Of a stretch of 64,000 bases of DNA, positions 24,770-35,313 are shown in pieces; position 1 is the stretch's first letter; the number at the start of each line of letters is the position of its first letter. This DNA is from Isoetes taiwanensis (Eukaryota; Streptophyta; Lycopodiopsida; Isoetales; Isoetaceae): contig JAJEKV010000375.1 in NCBI GenBank assembly GCA_021234155.1, positions 186,001 through 250,000 of the forward strand, written 5' to 3'. Under the pieces are notes generated by a model. That model saw only the letters and a program-made list of their open reading frames with translations, ran no database searches and was not told where the DNA came from. Made by a program: the position numbers and the translations under genes.

Positions 24770-26430
24770 GCCATTTGAATGGCATATCTACTGCCAAAGA
24801 CATCGGATCTTCTGCCTCTGAAAGGTTACACATATTTTCCTTCCATTCTTTTTTCTTGAAACATTTGTGTTAGTCCATATTGGTTCCTTTCCAAATTTCA
24901 TAGTTTGTTATTCTGTTTGTTTTTGTTTGCAGAGTACATGTGCGTGAGGCAGAGTTGCCAATGCATGTTCATGAACAAGGTTTATACAAATTGCTCAGTA
25001 TTGTTGTCTAAGAGATATTTCAAGGCATCTGCAGAATATTAGCCACTTTTTTATGACTCAACAAGTGGAAATACCAATATACTGCCACCAAACTAATGGA
25101 AGGGTTACTTTTTATGATTAAAGAGAAAATACCAGGTATGTTTGCATTTAATCTATGCCCAGCATAGGTTTAATAAGCTGGACTTTAAATCAACTATTTA
25201 GAAATTTGGAGTTTCGATTTCCTTCGGTGTTTTGCTTAGTGTTGCTTGCAATGTGTTTCACAGAAATACTTTATGTAGTCGCTCGCCTCTTTCTTCAGCT
25301 TCAAACGATGTTCAATGCTGGATACTTGCTTCAGAAGTATCGTAAGTCCTTGATTTTGAAGGCATGCATATGAGATCTATTCTTTTTCGATTTAGTGATT
25401 CATACTATATTTGCATGGGAGTTTGTTGGACTCAAATTCTTATGATAATGGAAAAGAAATGCATATGCATGCATTCTATAGTTCAAATGGTGCGTACAGG
25501 TAATATATCCACTTATCTAAGGAATCTTTGTTTTGCTTGACTCTTCCGCATTATTTGTACAAAACTATTTCATGGAATGACAATGTTATCCAGAAGGCTA
25601 TGCCGTGGTATCGCCAGAGTAGTGTAAATGTAAGAAATGTATAACATCCCACATGTAGTTTTTAGATTCTCTTAATACACTGAACCTGAATCTTTGTAGC
25701 CCATTTTGATTTGTTGCAGAGCATGGGCTAAGATTGGGAGCAACACATGATGTATCTATGTGGAATTGGATTTGTCGCTTTACTTAAACCGGTCTTTGAA
25801 TGCAGTATTTACCTTTGGCTTTTTATGCATTATGCAGGGTGACACAATGCATTTGTCCTAATATAGCTGTTATTTTTAAAATTGCACTACACTTAATGGT
25901 GTGGGCATCTTTGGAGAAATCCATTTTCTCTAAACTCACCTTTGGAGCTATACTTTCCAAAAGGCGGCTTGAATGCTTGCAAGATTGCCAAAAAATTCCC
26001 TCTGATCCAACAACCCCTCTACAATGCCTATTTTATGCATCATATAAGAGCACAATGGTAATTCGCTCATTTTTTTCTTCACGATCTTTGGGCATATCCC
26101 CATCCCCTTTATTTTTTCTAATTAACTTCTACATCCAGGTCCTCTATCATGTATTATTTCCAATGCCTTTTTTGCATGTATATTTCACATTCAAAGGTAT
26201 ATAGTTATTGTGGCAAGCCATTTGAATGGCGTATCTCATCGGCAAGCACAATCTCATTTTCTGCCTCTAAAAGTTAACCCACATTTTTCCTACTCATTCT
26301 CATGTTTTTTTCTCTTCAAACATTTTTTGTTAGTTTGTATCAATTTCCTTCTGATACTTTTTTAGTTTGTTATTCTCCTTTGTTTGTTTGTTTGCATGTG
26401 TGAGGCAGATTGACATAATATTGTCATAAA
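24770..26430 (+). repeat. Diverged direct repeat inside the palindrome arm
   Basis: Segments 24770-25000 and 26205-26430 resemble each other. Both have CCATTTGAATGGC, then TTCTGCCTCT, a TTAGT...T-rich tract, and GTGTGAGGCAGA or GTGCGTGAGGCAGA. The mirrored pair is in the left arm at about 22560-22800 and 21690-21920, so the internal duplication predates the inverted duplication. Confidence 0.65.
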
Positions 26431-27933
26431 AAAATATGAATGGTTGGATCCTGGACTAGATCGTCGTGGTGAAGTCATGCTATGCAAGTGGTTGCAAAGT
26501 CTTGAGGAAAAATTTGGTCCTTCCCACGATCGTCAGTAATTCATGTTCTCGCTACTAAAGTTGCCCATATGTCCATGAACCATGCTTATGTAGATTGCGT
26601 AACACTAGATTTTCATATCTTGCCAAGGCCAAGTTTCATATGGTGATTGGTTTATTTGAAAATCCATTGATTTGCTCATTGCTAAAATGGTACGCCCCTT
26701 CATGTATCATGTTTAATCTTTTTCAACATGTTGAAGGTCATTCGGCGACGGTTGAACCAATCGGTGTCCATCGGAACCATCTTTGAATGCCGCCTGTCAT
26801 TTGAAAATCTTTACCTAACAATGATTAATTGTTGAACATTTATAACATTTCAAATAATTGTTGAACATTTGTAACAACTTAGAAAATGTGATGCCTCATA
26901 AAAAACACAAGGTTTGTACAAATCAGAGCAATTATTATATATTTGCTATAGCTTCGAAAAGACAATGCTTCATGGACTAGAACCTTTTGAAAGATTTACA
27001 ATCTTTTATATCTTGCTGTAAAAATGCTTTTTGAGATAAGAGCATTTATGTATGAAGAACCTAATCTTGGCATTTGTGACATGGTGGACAACTTTTCAAA
27101 TTATACCATTTTTATTCAAGCGATCATATGTTGCAGAGGAGGGCAAGCCTAAATGGCAATTCAGTCCATGCATAAAGGAATGTGACCTACACATTCAAAC
27201 TGAGTGGCATCCAAGACACATACAAACTCATATTTAGCTAGAGCAAATTGATGTGAAATTTATGTTCTTGATGTGCATTTTTAGATGAGATGACAGGTGT
27301 TGGCAGATATCTGTTGTATCGAAGAACGGACGATGGCCAGAAAGTGGGAAAATGTGATATAAATATAGACAACAGATAGTTCGTCTCTGTGACCCTTGAG
27401 ATCCAAAGGGGCATGACTTATTAATTTATTAATTAATTTATTTATTTATAATGCATGACTAACATCATACTTCAAGTGCCATATCAATGTTAAAGTATGT
27501 ATGCTGCTATAAGATCGTTAAATATTTGTACAAGTATGTCTACAAAGTGCCAGATATGATCAATGTGACTTAGGCGCAGCGAGTGATGGTGCCTCGACTA
27601 GCAGGGCACCCACTATAAACCATGATGAGGTTGAATAATTCTTAAATCCACGCTACTTCTCGACTTCTGAGGCATCATGCAGAATTCTCTCATTTGAAGT
27701 ACAACAACAGTTTCATCATGTCACTAGACTGGCTGTGCATCTCTCAATGCAACAAGATATATATTATCGAGAAGGTATGAGCATGGACATTATAAGAGGT
27801 AAGAATAACGGGACAACATTGACTACCTTTTCTGAGATGAATGCATCTGGAAATAGAGAGGCTGCTCCCTTGAAGTTTTGAAGTTTCACAAATGGACGTT
27901 AAAGGCCAAGTAAAAACACAAGCTAAGGCATTA

Positions 27934-27963
27934 GCCCGGCAACGCCGGGCACACGTTTACTAG
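27934..27963 (+). other. Helitron 3' terminus (hairpin + CTAG)
   Basis: A perfect 7-bp stem with a 3-nt loop is followed by 13 nt ending in CTAG. The next base is T, as expected for insertion between A and T. It is the mirror of the terminus at 15694-15723. Confidence 0.8.
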
Positions 27964-28116
27964 TAGTGGCTCTCGAAAAAAACCTAACAAAAAAAATTTA
28001 TCGGGTTACAATATTTTTCCGGTGCCAAAATCACGCTTTTGGCCGGAAAATGGAGTGTTACCGGCGCCCGGAAAAAAGAGGACACCCACCTCCAAAAACA
28101 TTTTAAGTAAGTAGAT
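27964..28116 (+). repeat. ~155-bp unit (F) flanking the right Helitron
   Basis: It runs from TAGTGGCTCTCG immediately after the CTAG end to AAGTAAGTAGAT. It is an inverted copy of 23334-23492, similar over its whole length with scattered differences. The right Helitron is thus flanked by inverted copies of this unit. Confidence 0.85.
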
Positions 28117-31000
28117 TCCCAAATGGCTAAACCTATAATGGCTTATGTCATGCATATCAAGCTAAGATGGATTAATACATAGAAGTTTAATTAATACTAA
28201 ATCCAACATGTTATACTAATAATTGAAAGGGGGAGGGGGGCAGTGAGCGACAAACTTTATACAGAAAAAGGTAAATTTCCTACATAATTTAAGCTAGCTT
28301 TAAGCTAGCAGGAAGCATTAAGCAAAAAACTAGTTTCCAGCCGGAAAATGTGAAGAATTCCATGGTTTTTTACCGGAAAACTTCCTGAGGATTTTTTTTA
28401 TATCGGAAATTCTTGATTTCAACAGGTAGGCTGCAAGGGTTCCCCGGAATTTGTCATTCACTGGAGGGGGGTCGACCCTGAAACAAAAGAAAATTCCGAT
28501 AACAAAAGAAAATTCCGGCATTTTTCCAGGCCATTTTTATAGAATTTTCTAAGAATTTCCGAAAAACTATACCATAAATTAGTGTATCTCCGGTAGCCAT
28601 AAATATAAGGAGGCGTTTTTAGTTGTCATGGCGATTTCTAATCTCGGACCCTGCACTTAAAATGATCATGCTAAAATGAAGCAATGTCTATTATGAATAA
28701 TGAATAAAAATGGAGTAATATAGCATGGGCCCTCTTGTTTTGTGAACCATTGACCTGGGGAATATTCTCAGATTAAGGGTCCCTATTTTTTTGTATGTGA
28801 ACCCCATGAAAATGGTTGATGCTACAGAAATGAAAAAAAATGCAAAACCCATTGAAGCAAAAGAAAAAAGTCCATCAATGGTCCATCCCAAATAAATAGG
28901 TCGGTTATGGCCTGCCGGAATGAATGCTCTGCTGCTAGTGCTGACAGGTCGACTATGGACTGTCGGAATCAATCATGTGCTACTGCTGGGGCGGGCTGAC
29001 ACCTACTTCAGGAAACACCAAGACCCAGCTCCGGAAAGCACTTCAAAAAATAGCGCTCATTCATTGCCTTGGTGGCCTCTTCCATTAACTGCCAACACAG
29101 ATGCCCAGAGTGAAAGAAAGCCAGAGGATTCGAACCTCCAGGCCCCAATGGCCTCAACAGAGCTTTCAACAAGCAAAACAACGGCTTCCCAGGCATACCG
29201 GATTGCCTTTGGGACTGCTCTAATGGTCATCCCTACTCTGTGCGATCCGCCCCAGCAGCGAATAGAGTTGTAGTACGTGGTCTTTTTGTTTTTATGAAAC
29301 TTATTACCGGAATGATTTTATGGTGAGGCATTGTTGAGCTTTAGCAACCTATAGAAATTTGTGTTGCAAGGTGAAAGCAACAATAGTTATGCTTGAAGTT
29401 GTGTATGCTCTCTTTGGTTTGGAGCGAGGTAGCAGCATTTGGCATTACTCGTGATTTTATTTTGATCGTGTATTTGATGGTTGTGAATAGATTTACTATG
29501 GCCAATGCAAATATCAGTTTACCGTTTTGTCATATTTGCAAAATTTGAAAGGGGAACAACATATGAAAGGAAAAGGGGAGGTGTTAGAATTGGGCTTTAT
29601 TGTTATCTATTGATTTCTTCTTGATGGATTTGTCTTTTACACATAACAAAATCATGCTTTTGTGTCAATATTCAATAGCATAGCAAGATTAGGATTGAGG
29701 TGGATCTAAGGTTGAACCCATCTAATACCGCCCATGTAAAACACATTCTTTCCCTCGCAATGGTAATTCGCTTCGTTGTTTTTCACAAACCCAACTTGAT
29801 TTCCATTTGAACGGAGGTGCTTGTCCTACTTGTCTTTCATATCATGTAGCTTGAGGTCGTGTGGTAATACATTTGATTCTGTCATGTGGTTATATTATTG
29901 ATTCTGGTGCACCATCTATTGCACCCTGATATTTTTTTTTTTTTTTTTTGTTAAAAGAAATATGAATGTCTCTCCATAATCCTTAGTACATTTAGCCTTA
30001 GTCTCATAAATATTTGGCCACTGAGAGATTCCCTTGGTCCAACCTGTAGAACTGCTAAATCTGTTTGATTGTGTGAGACCTTAGGACATAATGCTTGCGG
30101 AAGGCTTTACTGAAGGTTTTGAATATGCAATTGTTTCTTTTTAGCTTATTTGACTTAGCGTAGCCTTTCCACTATATGTGTGTTGGGCCAATAAGATTTG
30201 TCGTTGCCACTTTTCTTATCTCCTTATCCTTCATCCCGTATGAGCTCCCAAACTCTTCCATTTCATCTAATCATGCTTCAGCCTCCATTCCTGACCTATC
30301 CCTCCCGGAGAGTTGCCCCAATTTTCGGGTTTTCTATACGTTGCTCATGGCACTATCGACTTTCTTCTGCCCTATGATCCTGTTCCTGCCCTGTGAAATG
30401 TCTGACCCACTTCCTGAGCTACTGTGTGATCCGTTGTCCGTACTATCGATTGGGCTGGGGCTAGAAGAACTTGGGCTGCTTCTTCTCTTCCTTTTTCTGT
30501 TCTTCTCTGACACTCAACTTCTTCTTGTTCTGGTTGAGCTATATGATCTGGTTCGGTCCACACTCTTGGCCACGCATGAGCGGCATGGCCCATTGCACCA
30601 GTTATTCCATCTGATTGCACATTTGCCCCAGCCTCTTGTTAATGTTTCTGTCGATATATCATCTTCCTCCTCGTGCTCTCGGCCAAAAACATTCCTAGGT
30701 TGCCAGTGATGTTGTCTGCCTTGAGCTTGTGAGGCCGAGCCGATGTTGCTGGCTGCAAATATTAGTCACCATATTTGTTATTTAAAGTTCTATATTATGA
30801 TGACATTTGTATGTTAATTCATGTTACTAATAAAAGAAATCAAGTAAAAACTCAATGTACAAGTTTACGATGAATTATTCCAAAACATGACATGATCATA
30901 CAGTTGAATCTTGAAATTTATGAAAAATAACAGTACATGAGAATTTAAAACATCATGATACATATTAATACATAGGAAGGAAGAAAAAGGTTCAGTCTCG
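28117..31000. other. Intergenic, no supported gene
   Basis: I recognise no gene. The region contains CCGGAAAATTCC-type simple motifs at about 28320-28520, a T tract at about 29931-29950 and several unremarkable frames. A tRNA T-arm-like GGAGGTTCGAATCCTCT occurs on the minus strand at about 29120-29140 but no full cloverleaf can be drawn. The far (3') end of element B may reach into this region; no 3' LTR of B was found. Confidence 0.4.
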
Positions 31001-31074
31001 AAAGCCCTTCATGGACTTGAAGAAATTCTTCACGTCCTTGAGGCGAATATCTTGCCGACGTTGCGTAGGATGTT

Positions 31075-31563
31075 TCATGACGCAGGTGGGAGCGCAGATG
31101 TCGTAGCTGCCACTACTATCAAGGGCGCGTCTCTTAGATGTCCTCGGGTGAAGTCCAGGCTATAGAGCACCACGGATCTTTTGAAGAGGATGACGTGGTC
31201 CGTGTTCTCCCTCATCTTGGCGTGCTGGCCGAATCCGGTGAGTGCGATCAGGAGTGATATGGCCTCCTCTCCTCTTGGACCGAAGTCCCTGTGGAATACT
31301 ATCATCTGGCCCTGGCTTAGGATCGGAAGGTAGTAATGAAGGGCCTTTCCCCTCTGAGGTCTTGCTTGTTCTCCTCCCGTGCCCTTCCTCTCTGTTGCAC
31401 TGCCATAGACATCCACCACCAGGAGGTCTTCGTAGTCTCTCCACATGGTGGCGGCGTTCTCTAAGTTCTGGACCCTTCCTGCATGGCCTCTGCCTGGCTT
31501 GTATAGTATGCTTTATATCGCCTGAAACTCTTCTTCCTGGTGATGGTGGTACATCTGCCTTAT
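31075..31563 (-). pseudogene. Unrecognised ORF of element B (ORF3 piece)
   Basis: On the minus strand a frame runs from about 31563 (AAYEYIRQMYHHHQEEEF) through one stop to RVQNLENAATMWRDYEDLL. The long open part is 31446-31075. It has SQGQMIVFHRDFGPRGEEAI and ends ...RGHLRD. The composition is that of a real globular protein, but I recognise no family. It lies downstream of ORF2 of the same element. It may be the continuation of ORF2, since an A-tailed insertion (31590-31800) and several stops lie between them. No function is assigned. Confidence 0.4.
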
Positions 31564-31589
31564 GTACTCGTATGCCGCCACGTACGATA

Positions 31590-31800
31590 TTATCTTTTTT
31601 TTTCTTTTTTTTTTTTTTTTTTTTTGAGGAAAAGGAACATTTTTTTATTAATCATAAGTAAGGTACATCAAGGAAACCCACAGCCTTGGAGTTGTTAAGC
31701 TACTAAACATCGCATATATAGGAAACTGTCATAGGCAAAATGATCTGTCCACTTGTGGAAAATTAGGCAGATGCCAGCTATCAAGGGTTACATATATATC
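31590..31800 (-). mobile_element. A-tailed retroposon fragment inside element B
   Basis: A 25-30-nt poly(A) tract on the minus strand (T run at 31597-31625) follows about 170 bp that end in TTACTTATGATTAATAAAAA. The segment interrupts the coding-like sequence of element B. This is the form of a 5'-truncated LINE or a SINE. No target-site duplication could be fixed. Confidence 0.35.
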
Positions 31801-32216
31801 TATGACATGGTGTTACATACACATCCGACGTTGTCTCCTCGGCATATAAGTGTCGTTCTGCTACCTCTCTTGAGATTTCCTGGTAGGTGTAGTCGATAAG
31901 GTCCTTCTGCTACCCTTCTACAATCACCCCCAAGAGCTCATCGATCCTAAACCCTTCTTCTAAGCAGTATCATAGGTGGAGTATCCTCCCCTTTGATAAC
32001 CATCGGGGACAAGGCAGTGATGCCTATGGGTGGTTCATTGGCTCTTCTGATATTCTCGTCGTGCGTTTCGATCTACTGTCTCATCCTGGTTGCTAGCCTG
32101 CTCTCCTCTTCCTAATCATCGCCCCCCTCTTCTTCGTAGTCCTCTTCAATCTGAGATGCTCCCAAAGATGTGCCGTGGTAGACGTATTCTGTGGCATCGA
32201 GCTGATGGATGAGACT

Positions 32217-32654
32217 CTAGTCCACCCTTGTGTTTAAAGGTGCGTGGTCTAAGAGCTGTATGGAAGGTTCCCCCACCTTGTTGATGGCCTTGAAGTGCAT
32301 GAATATGGACAAGGCTGCATGTGCTAAGATATATCTGTGTCTATGGGCCTTGCAGCTCATGTAATCTGGCATGTTTCTCGTCCTGTCCCAAATCTGGTTC
32401 TTGCTGGCACCCCCACCTAAGACTTGACTCAGTGACTCTAGGAAAACCCACTTTCCTCCCCTTGGAGGAAGGTTGACTTTCCAAGGTAAGATCTGCTGGT
32501 CATACTGGCATATGATGTGGATGTAGTAGGGCGTCCTGGTCAAGGTTGCATGAAGGTCGAAGAGGTGATCAAAGACTTGAAAGACCTCCTCTACTGGTAT
32601 CTCGCTGATGTGGTTGGTGTTGTTGTACCATTCGATGAAGTTTGTAGGCGCTAT
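32217..32654 (-). pseudogene. Unrecognised ORF of element B (ORF2)
   Basis: An open frame of 145 codons begins APTNFIEWYNN. The codon just before that alanine is ATA, so an ATG start has probably been lost. It continues with LFDLHATLTRTPYYIHIICQ, PPRGGKWVFLESLSQVLGG and NQIWDRTRNMPDYMSCK, and stops after APLNTRVD. Beyond the stop the frame still reads an acidic tail (IEEDYEEEGGDD), so the protein was longer. I recognise no domain and see no gag-like or RT-like motif. A TATA-like TATATA lies about 100 bp upstream (32758-32763, minus), and the ~196-bp repeats lie upstream of that. It may be a second captured or element-specific gene. Confidence 0.45.
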
Positions 32655-32757
32655 TATTAGCAGAGACTAGGGTAGAAAATGGGTTGGAAAGATTGGCAAG
32701 GAGCTGAAAAATCGTCTAGAGAGGGTAAGAGCAAACTTGGTGACATTAGGTCCCTTT

Positions 32758-32763
32758 ATATAG
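32758..32763 (-). promoter_or_regulatory. TATA box ahead of element B ORF2
   Basis: The minus strand reads TCTATATAAAGGG, a strong plant TATA form, about 104 bp before the presumed ORF2 start and about 185 bp after the nearest ~196-bp repeat core. Confidence 0.5.
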
Positions 32764-32829
32764 ACCAGGATTGCCTAGGTTTCTGTGATGAAACTGCCTG
32801 CTCAGAAAAATCTATGTTCTAAGAGGTAT

Positions 32830-33425
32830 GGGTGTCCAATCTAGCTGTATGAAGTGCTAATCTAGCTAAAACAAGCTCCAAAACACACTAAATAGTTTGT
32901 TGGGCGAATTTTTGAGCAATTTTGGGTCGAATAGAGGCAAACCGGGTTACTCTATGTGAAAGGGGTCTGTGTTCTCAATGCAAGGGGCTTTGGCGCGGTG
33001 TGATCCAGGTGGGTCCTTTTTGGCAAAACTAAACACTTTTTGGAAAATATAAAATACTAAAATGCAAGATTTGCTCTGTTCTAGGCTATCTACCAAATTA
33101 TTTCATGATAATCTGACAAGTTTGAGTGCAAACAAGGCCAAGTTACTCCGCGTGAAAGGGGTTTGTGTTCTCAACGCAGAGGGCTTTGATGCGGTGTGGC
33201 CCGGGTGGGTCAATCTTGGCAAGTTGACAATATTTTTAGGAATTTTGCTAGATGTAAGATTGGCACAATTCTAAACTATTTAATAACTTTTCTCATGTCA
33301 ATTTACCAATTTTAAGTACAAATAAAGCCACATCGGGTTACTCCACGCGAAAGGGATCTGCGTTCTCAACAGAGAGGGCTTTGGTGCGGTGTGATCCGGG
33401 TCACCCAGTTTTGACCTGAATGAAC
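32830..33425 (-). repeat. Three ~196-bp tandem repeats after the H3-like ORF of B
   Basis: The conserved cores begin at GGTTAC or AGTTAC at 32945, 33140 and 33337 (spacing 195-197 bp). Each continues through GTGAAAGGGG...TTCTCAAC..AGGGCTTTG.TGCGGTGTG.CC.GGGT. The AT-rich spacers are also alike, so these are tandem units. Each core's two ends are imperfect inverted repeats (ACCGGGTTACTC against GTGATCCGGGT), so each could fold. Confidence 0.75.
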
Positions 33426-33508
33426 TTTTTTTAAGTAAATTTTTAACTTACTGTATTAATAAAGAGGTTTAAGTATACATATCATCAAAAGTTTTACAGA
33501 AAAAGCTT

Positions 33509-34645
33509 CTAAAGCTTGTCTTTCTTAATTCTCCGAGCCAAGTGGACGTCCTTGGGCATCACCGTGACTCTTTTGGCATGTATTGCACATAGGTTGCCTT
33601 CCTCAAACAATTGAACCAACTTGGCTTCGACTGCTTCTTGTAAGGCTTGGATTATTAGGGTGTGACCCGATAGTCCATCCTAGACTCCTGCATGATCTCC
33701 CGAAGGAGCCGTTCGAAGGGCGCCTTCTAGATTAGGAGATTAGCGCACTGCTGGAAGTGCCTAATCTCGCAAAAAACTTGCGCGTGCCTAGAGTTTAGAC
33801 CCGTGATGAACCTTTTTGGTGCTACTGGCCGAGGGTGAGGGGGCTTGGGTTGGTTCTTCAGTCTGTCACCCTTCACGAACTTCTGGAAGTTTTGCTTACA
33901 ATACCAATTATCGTAACACGTCCACCTTCGGAAGTATTCTTGGTAGGCCTTCTTCTTCTTTTCAAACTTAAGGTCCTGCTTGAGTTTGAAGGCTCTTTCT
34001 CCCACCTTTTGTTTCTTGGTTACCTTCGGTGGCTTAGGCCACTTCGGGTATGGTGGTCTTGCGTCGAGGTTTGAAGTCTCCCCGACTTCCCCTGCGAGCT
34101 CCTCCTCTTCTCCCCCTCCCTCGACCTCCTTTTCGACTTTTGCTTCATCCTCCTGCTCCTCATCAGGTGATTCTCGACGAGGCTCTTCAATCCTGACGGT
34201 TTTGCTTGGCCTGTCCTCCCTCCGTTTTATTCTTCTTTCTCTTTGCCTCTCCCTTCTTTCTCTCCCCTCCCTTTCCTCTGGCCATTCTCTTACCTTGTCT
34301 TTCCCCTTCCTCTTGCTTGATATCTCCCCCACCTGCTGCTGATATTTCTCTTCTTGCTGCTCTTGCTCGTGTTCCTCCTGCTGCTCCTACTGAGGTCTTC
34401 CTCGGCTTCCAGTGCGGCTGACTCGCCAGTGCGCTAAGTGCTCTGGGTTGAGCTGCTCGGGGCTCGCTCGTCGTGGTGTGATATGTCTCATCTGAGAAGT
34501 TTGATGTGTTGACCTCGTCCTCCTCGCCCTGTCTCGGCCTCAAACACTCCAGAATTTTCTTGCCGATGTCGGCCGCTAGCTCCGCCATGCTGGGTCTCTT
34601 CCTAGGGCTCCTAACCTTTCTAGCGGTGCACTTGGTGTGCGCCAT
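33509..34645 (-). pseudogene. Histone-H3-like ORF of element B (decayed)
   Basis: It starts ATGG at 34645 with MAHTKCTARKVRSPRK, matching the H3 tail ARTKQTARKS at A1, T3, K4, T6, A7, R8 and K9. A basic/acidic low-complexity region follows, with a frameshift between about 34332 and 34187, then PPYPKWPKPPK and a Lys/Tyr-rich helix region. The end is an H3 histone fold: EIRHFQQCANLLI, a TAG at the place of H3 R63, KAPFERLLREIMQES, a frame slip with stops in loop 1, then [18 protein letters not shown] and [21 protein letters not shown]110, H113 and D123 of H3 are kept. It spans 1137 nt, about 379 codons, against 135-136 residues for H3. It is non-functional now. Its lengths and domain order match the ORF at 36989 in element A. 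Confidence 0.88.
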
Positions 34646-35187
34646 ATCTTACAGTCAAGGAAACTGATTAGCTTAAGCTGGAGAGCAAGAGAGAGAGGTT
34701 TAGGGCAAAATTAGGGAGAGAGGGTAAAAATGGTGTTTAAAAAGGGAATATACTCTCCATGCCATGAGATATTCTTTTGTCATTATTACACCTATTAACT
34801 AGCCACCCTTATTAATGGTTAGTCCTTATTATTATTTTTAATATATAGTTGAATTTCCAAAATTTCTCTAATGGGTTGGTGTGTTAATTATGAATTCGCG
34901 TATTGTTCACCCGGGTCTCGATTTGGGATGATTCTTCGACCCATTTTGGGTGAAATTTGATGCTCATGCATAATTTCCACTTCGAATTTTCCTAAAATGT
35001 TCATTTGGCTGATTCTTTTTCCCTGAATTCATAATTTAGCCTAACTCTATGACCCTACTACTGGGAGAAACCCCCCACCACTTTCGGGGTTCAATGCTGG
35101 AATTTTCTTTTCCTCGCTCTACTAGGCCAGTTAACCTACTTATTTAGGGTTATGGCGAGTGCTAGCTCTTGGCCAACTAATAATATT

Positions 35188-35199
35188 GCTCTGATACTA
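35188..35199 (-). other. Primer-binding site of element B (tRNA-iMet)
   Basis: The minus strand reads TAGTATCAGAGC one base after the LTR end, one mismatch from TGGTATCAGAGC, the site complementary to plant initiator-Met tRNA. This fixes the LTR end at 35201 and the element's orientation. Confidence 0.75.
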
Positions 35200-35200
35200 T

Positions 35201-35313
35201 TGTGACACTCCCCACCAAATATACGATGCCCCGTCATACATCTCATGGGAAATCCCCCATCGAGCCCTCCGGCCGCATGGGCCCGCCATCTATCCCGCAC
35301 CTAAGATAACCAT
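35201..35313 (-). repeat. 5' LTR of element B, 3' terminal part
   Basis: The last 113 bp of the LTR, ending in GTGTCACA. The LTR continues at 45073 beyond the inserted element A. The TGTGAC...GTCACA terminal inverted repeat matches the other LTR end at 46596. Confidence 0.7.
35309..35313. repeat. Target-site duplication of element A, left copy
   Basis: ACCAT directly precedes the LTR start TGTGATG. The right copy at 45068-45072 reads ACCGT, one transition different. Five bases is the usual Ty3/Gypsy length. Confidence 0.55.

Larger units (their letters stand above)
23493..27250 (+). repeat. Right arm of large palindrome
   Basis: This is the inverted partner of 20838-23333 with two extra segments, about 23960-24690 and 25460-26030. 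The right arm reads TATACG followed by a T run at its inner end; the left arm mirrors it. The extra segments could be insertions here or deletions on the left. The first is bounded by TTGCAG and TTTGTAG contexts resembling intron ends. Confidence 0.85.
23493..27963 (+). mobile_element. Helitron-like element, plus orientation
   Basis: The 3' terminus is at 27963: a hairpin at 27934-27950, then ACACGTTTACTAG, with T in the flank. The element includes the right palindrome arm (to about 27250) and about 700 bp of its own 3' region. The likely 5' end is near 23493, next to the 159-bp centre, but no definitive TC start can be assigned. It has no Rep/helicase ORF. With the minus-strand element it forms a head-to-head pair with termini facing outwards. 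Confidence 0.55.
31000..35313 (-). mobile_element. LTR retroelement B (older, internal part and LTR end)
   Basis: Reading the minus strand, the 3' end of an LTR (GTGTCACA, ending at 35201) is followed by one base and a primer-binding site. Next come a histone-H3-like ORF (34645-33509), three ~196-bp repeats, a TATA-like element, and two unrecognised broken ORFs (32654-32217 and about 31563-31075). No gag, RT or integrase is visible, and no 3' LTR was found. The 5' LTR was split by insertion of element A; its other part is at 45073-46596. B was probably non-autonomous or has lost its pol genes. The left limit at 31000 is only where coding similarity stops being visible. Confidence 0.6.

Noticed and set aside
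23334-28116. A Mutator-like element with F'/F as long terminal inverted repeats
   Set aside because: The flanking 9 bp do not match (AACGTATAT-like against TTCCCAAAT-like), and the inner side of F is precisely a Helitron terminus. Kept only as an alternative in the findings.
29095-29170. tRNA gene on the minus strand (GGAGGTTCGAATCCTCT)
   Set aside because: Only a T-arm and a possible acceptor match are present. No D-arm or anticodon arm can be folded in the available length.
30176-30709. 177-codon plus-strand frame with Leu-rich stretches
   Set aside because: It is T-rich and membrane-like only by composition. The opposite strand is equally open, and neither strand has a recognisable motif.
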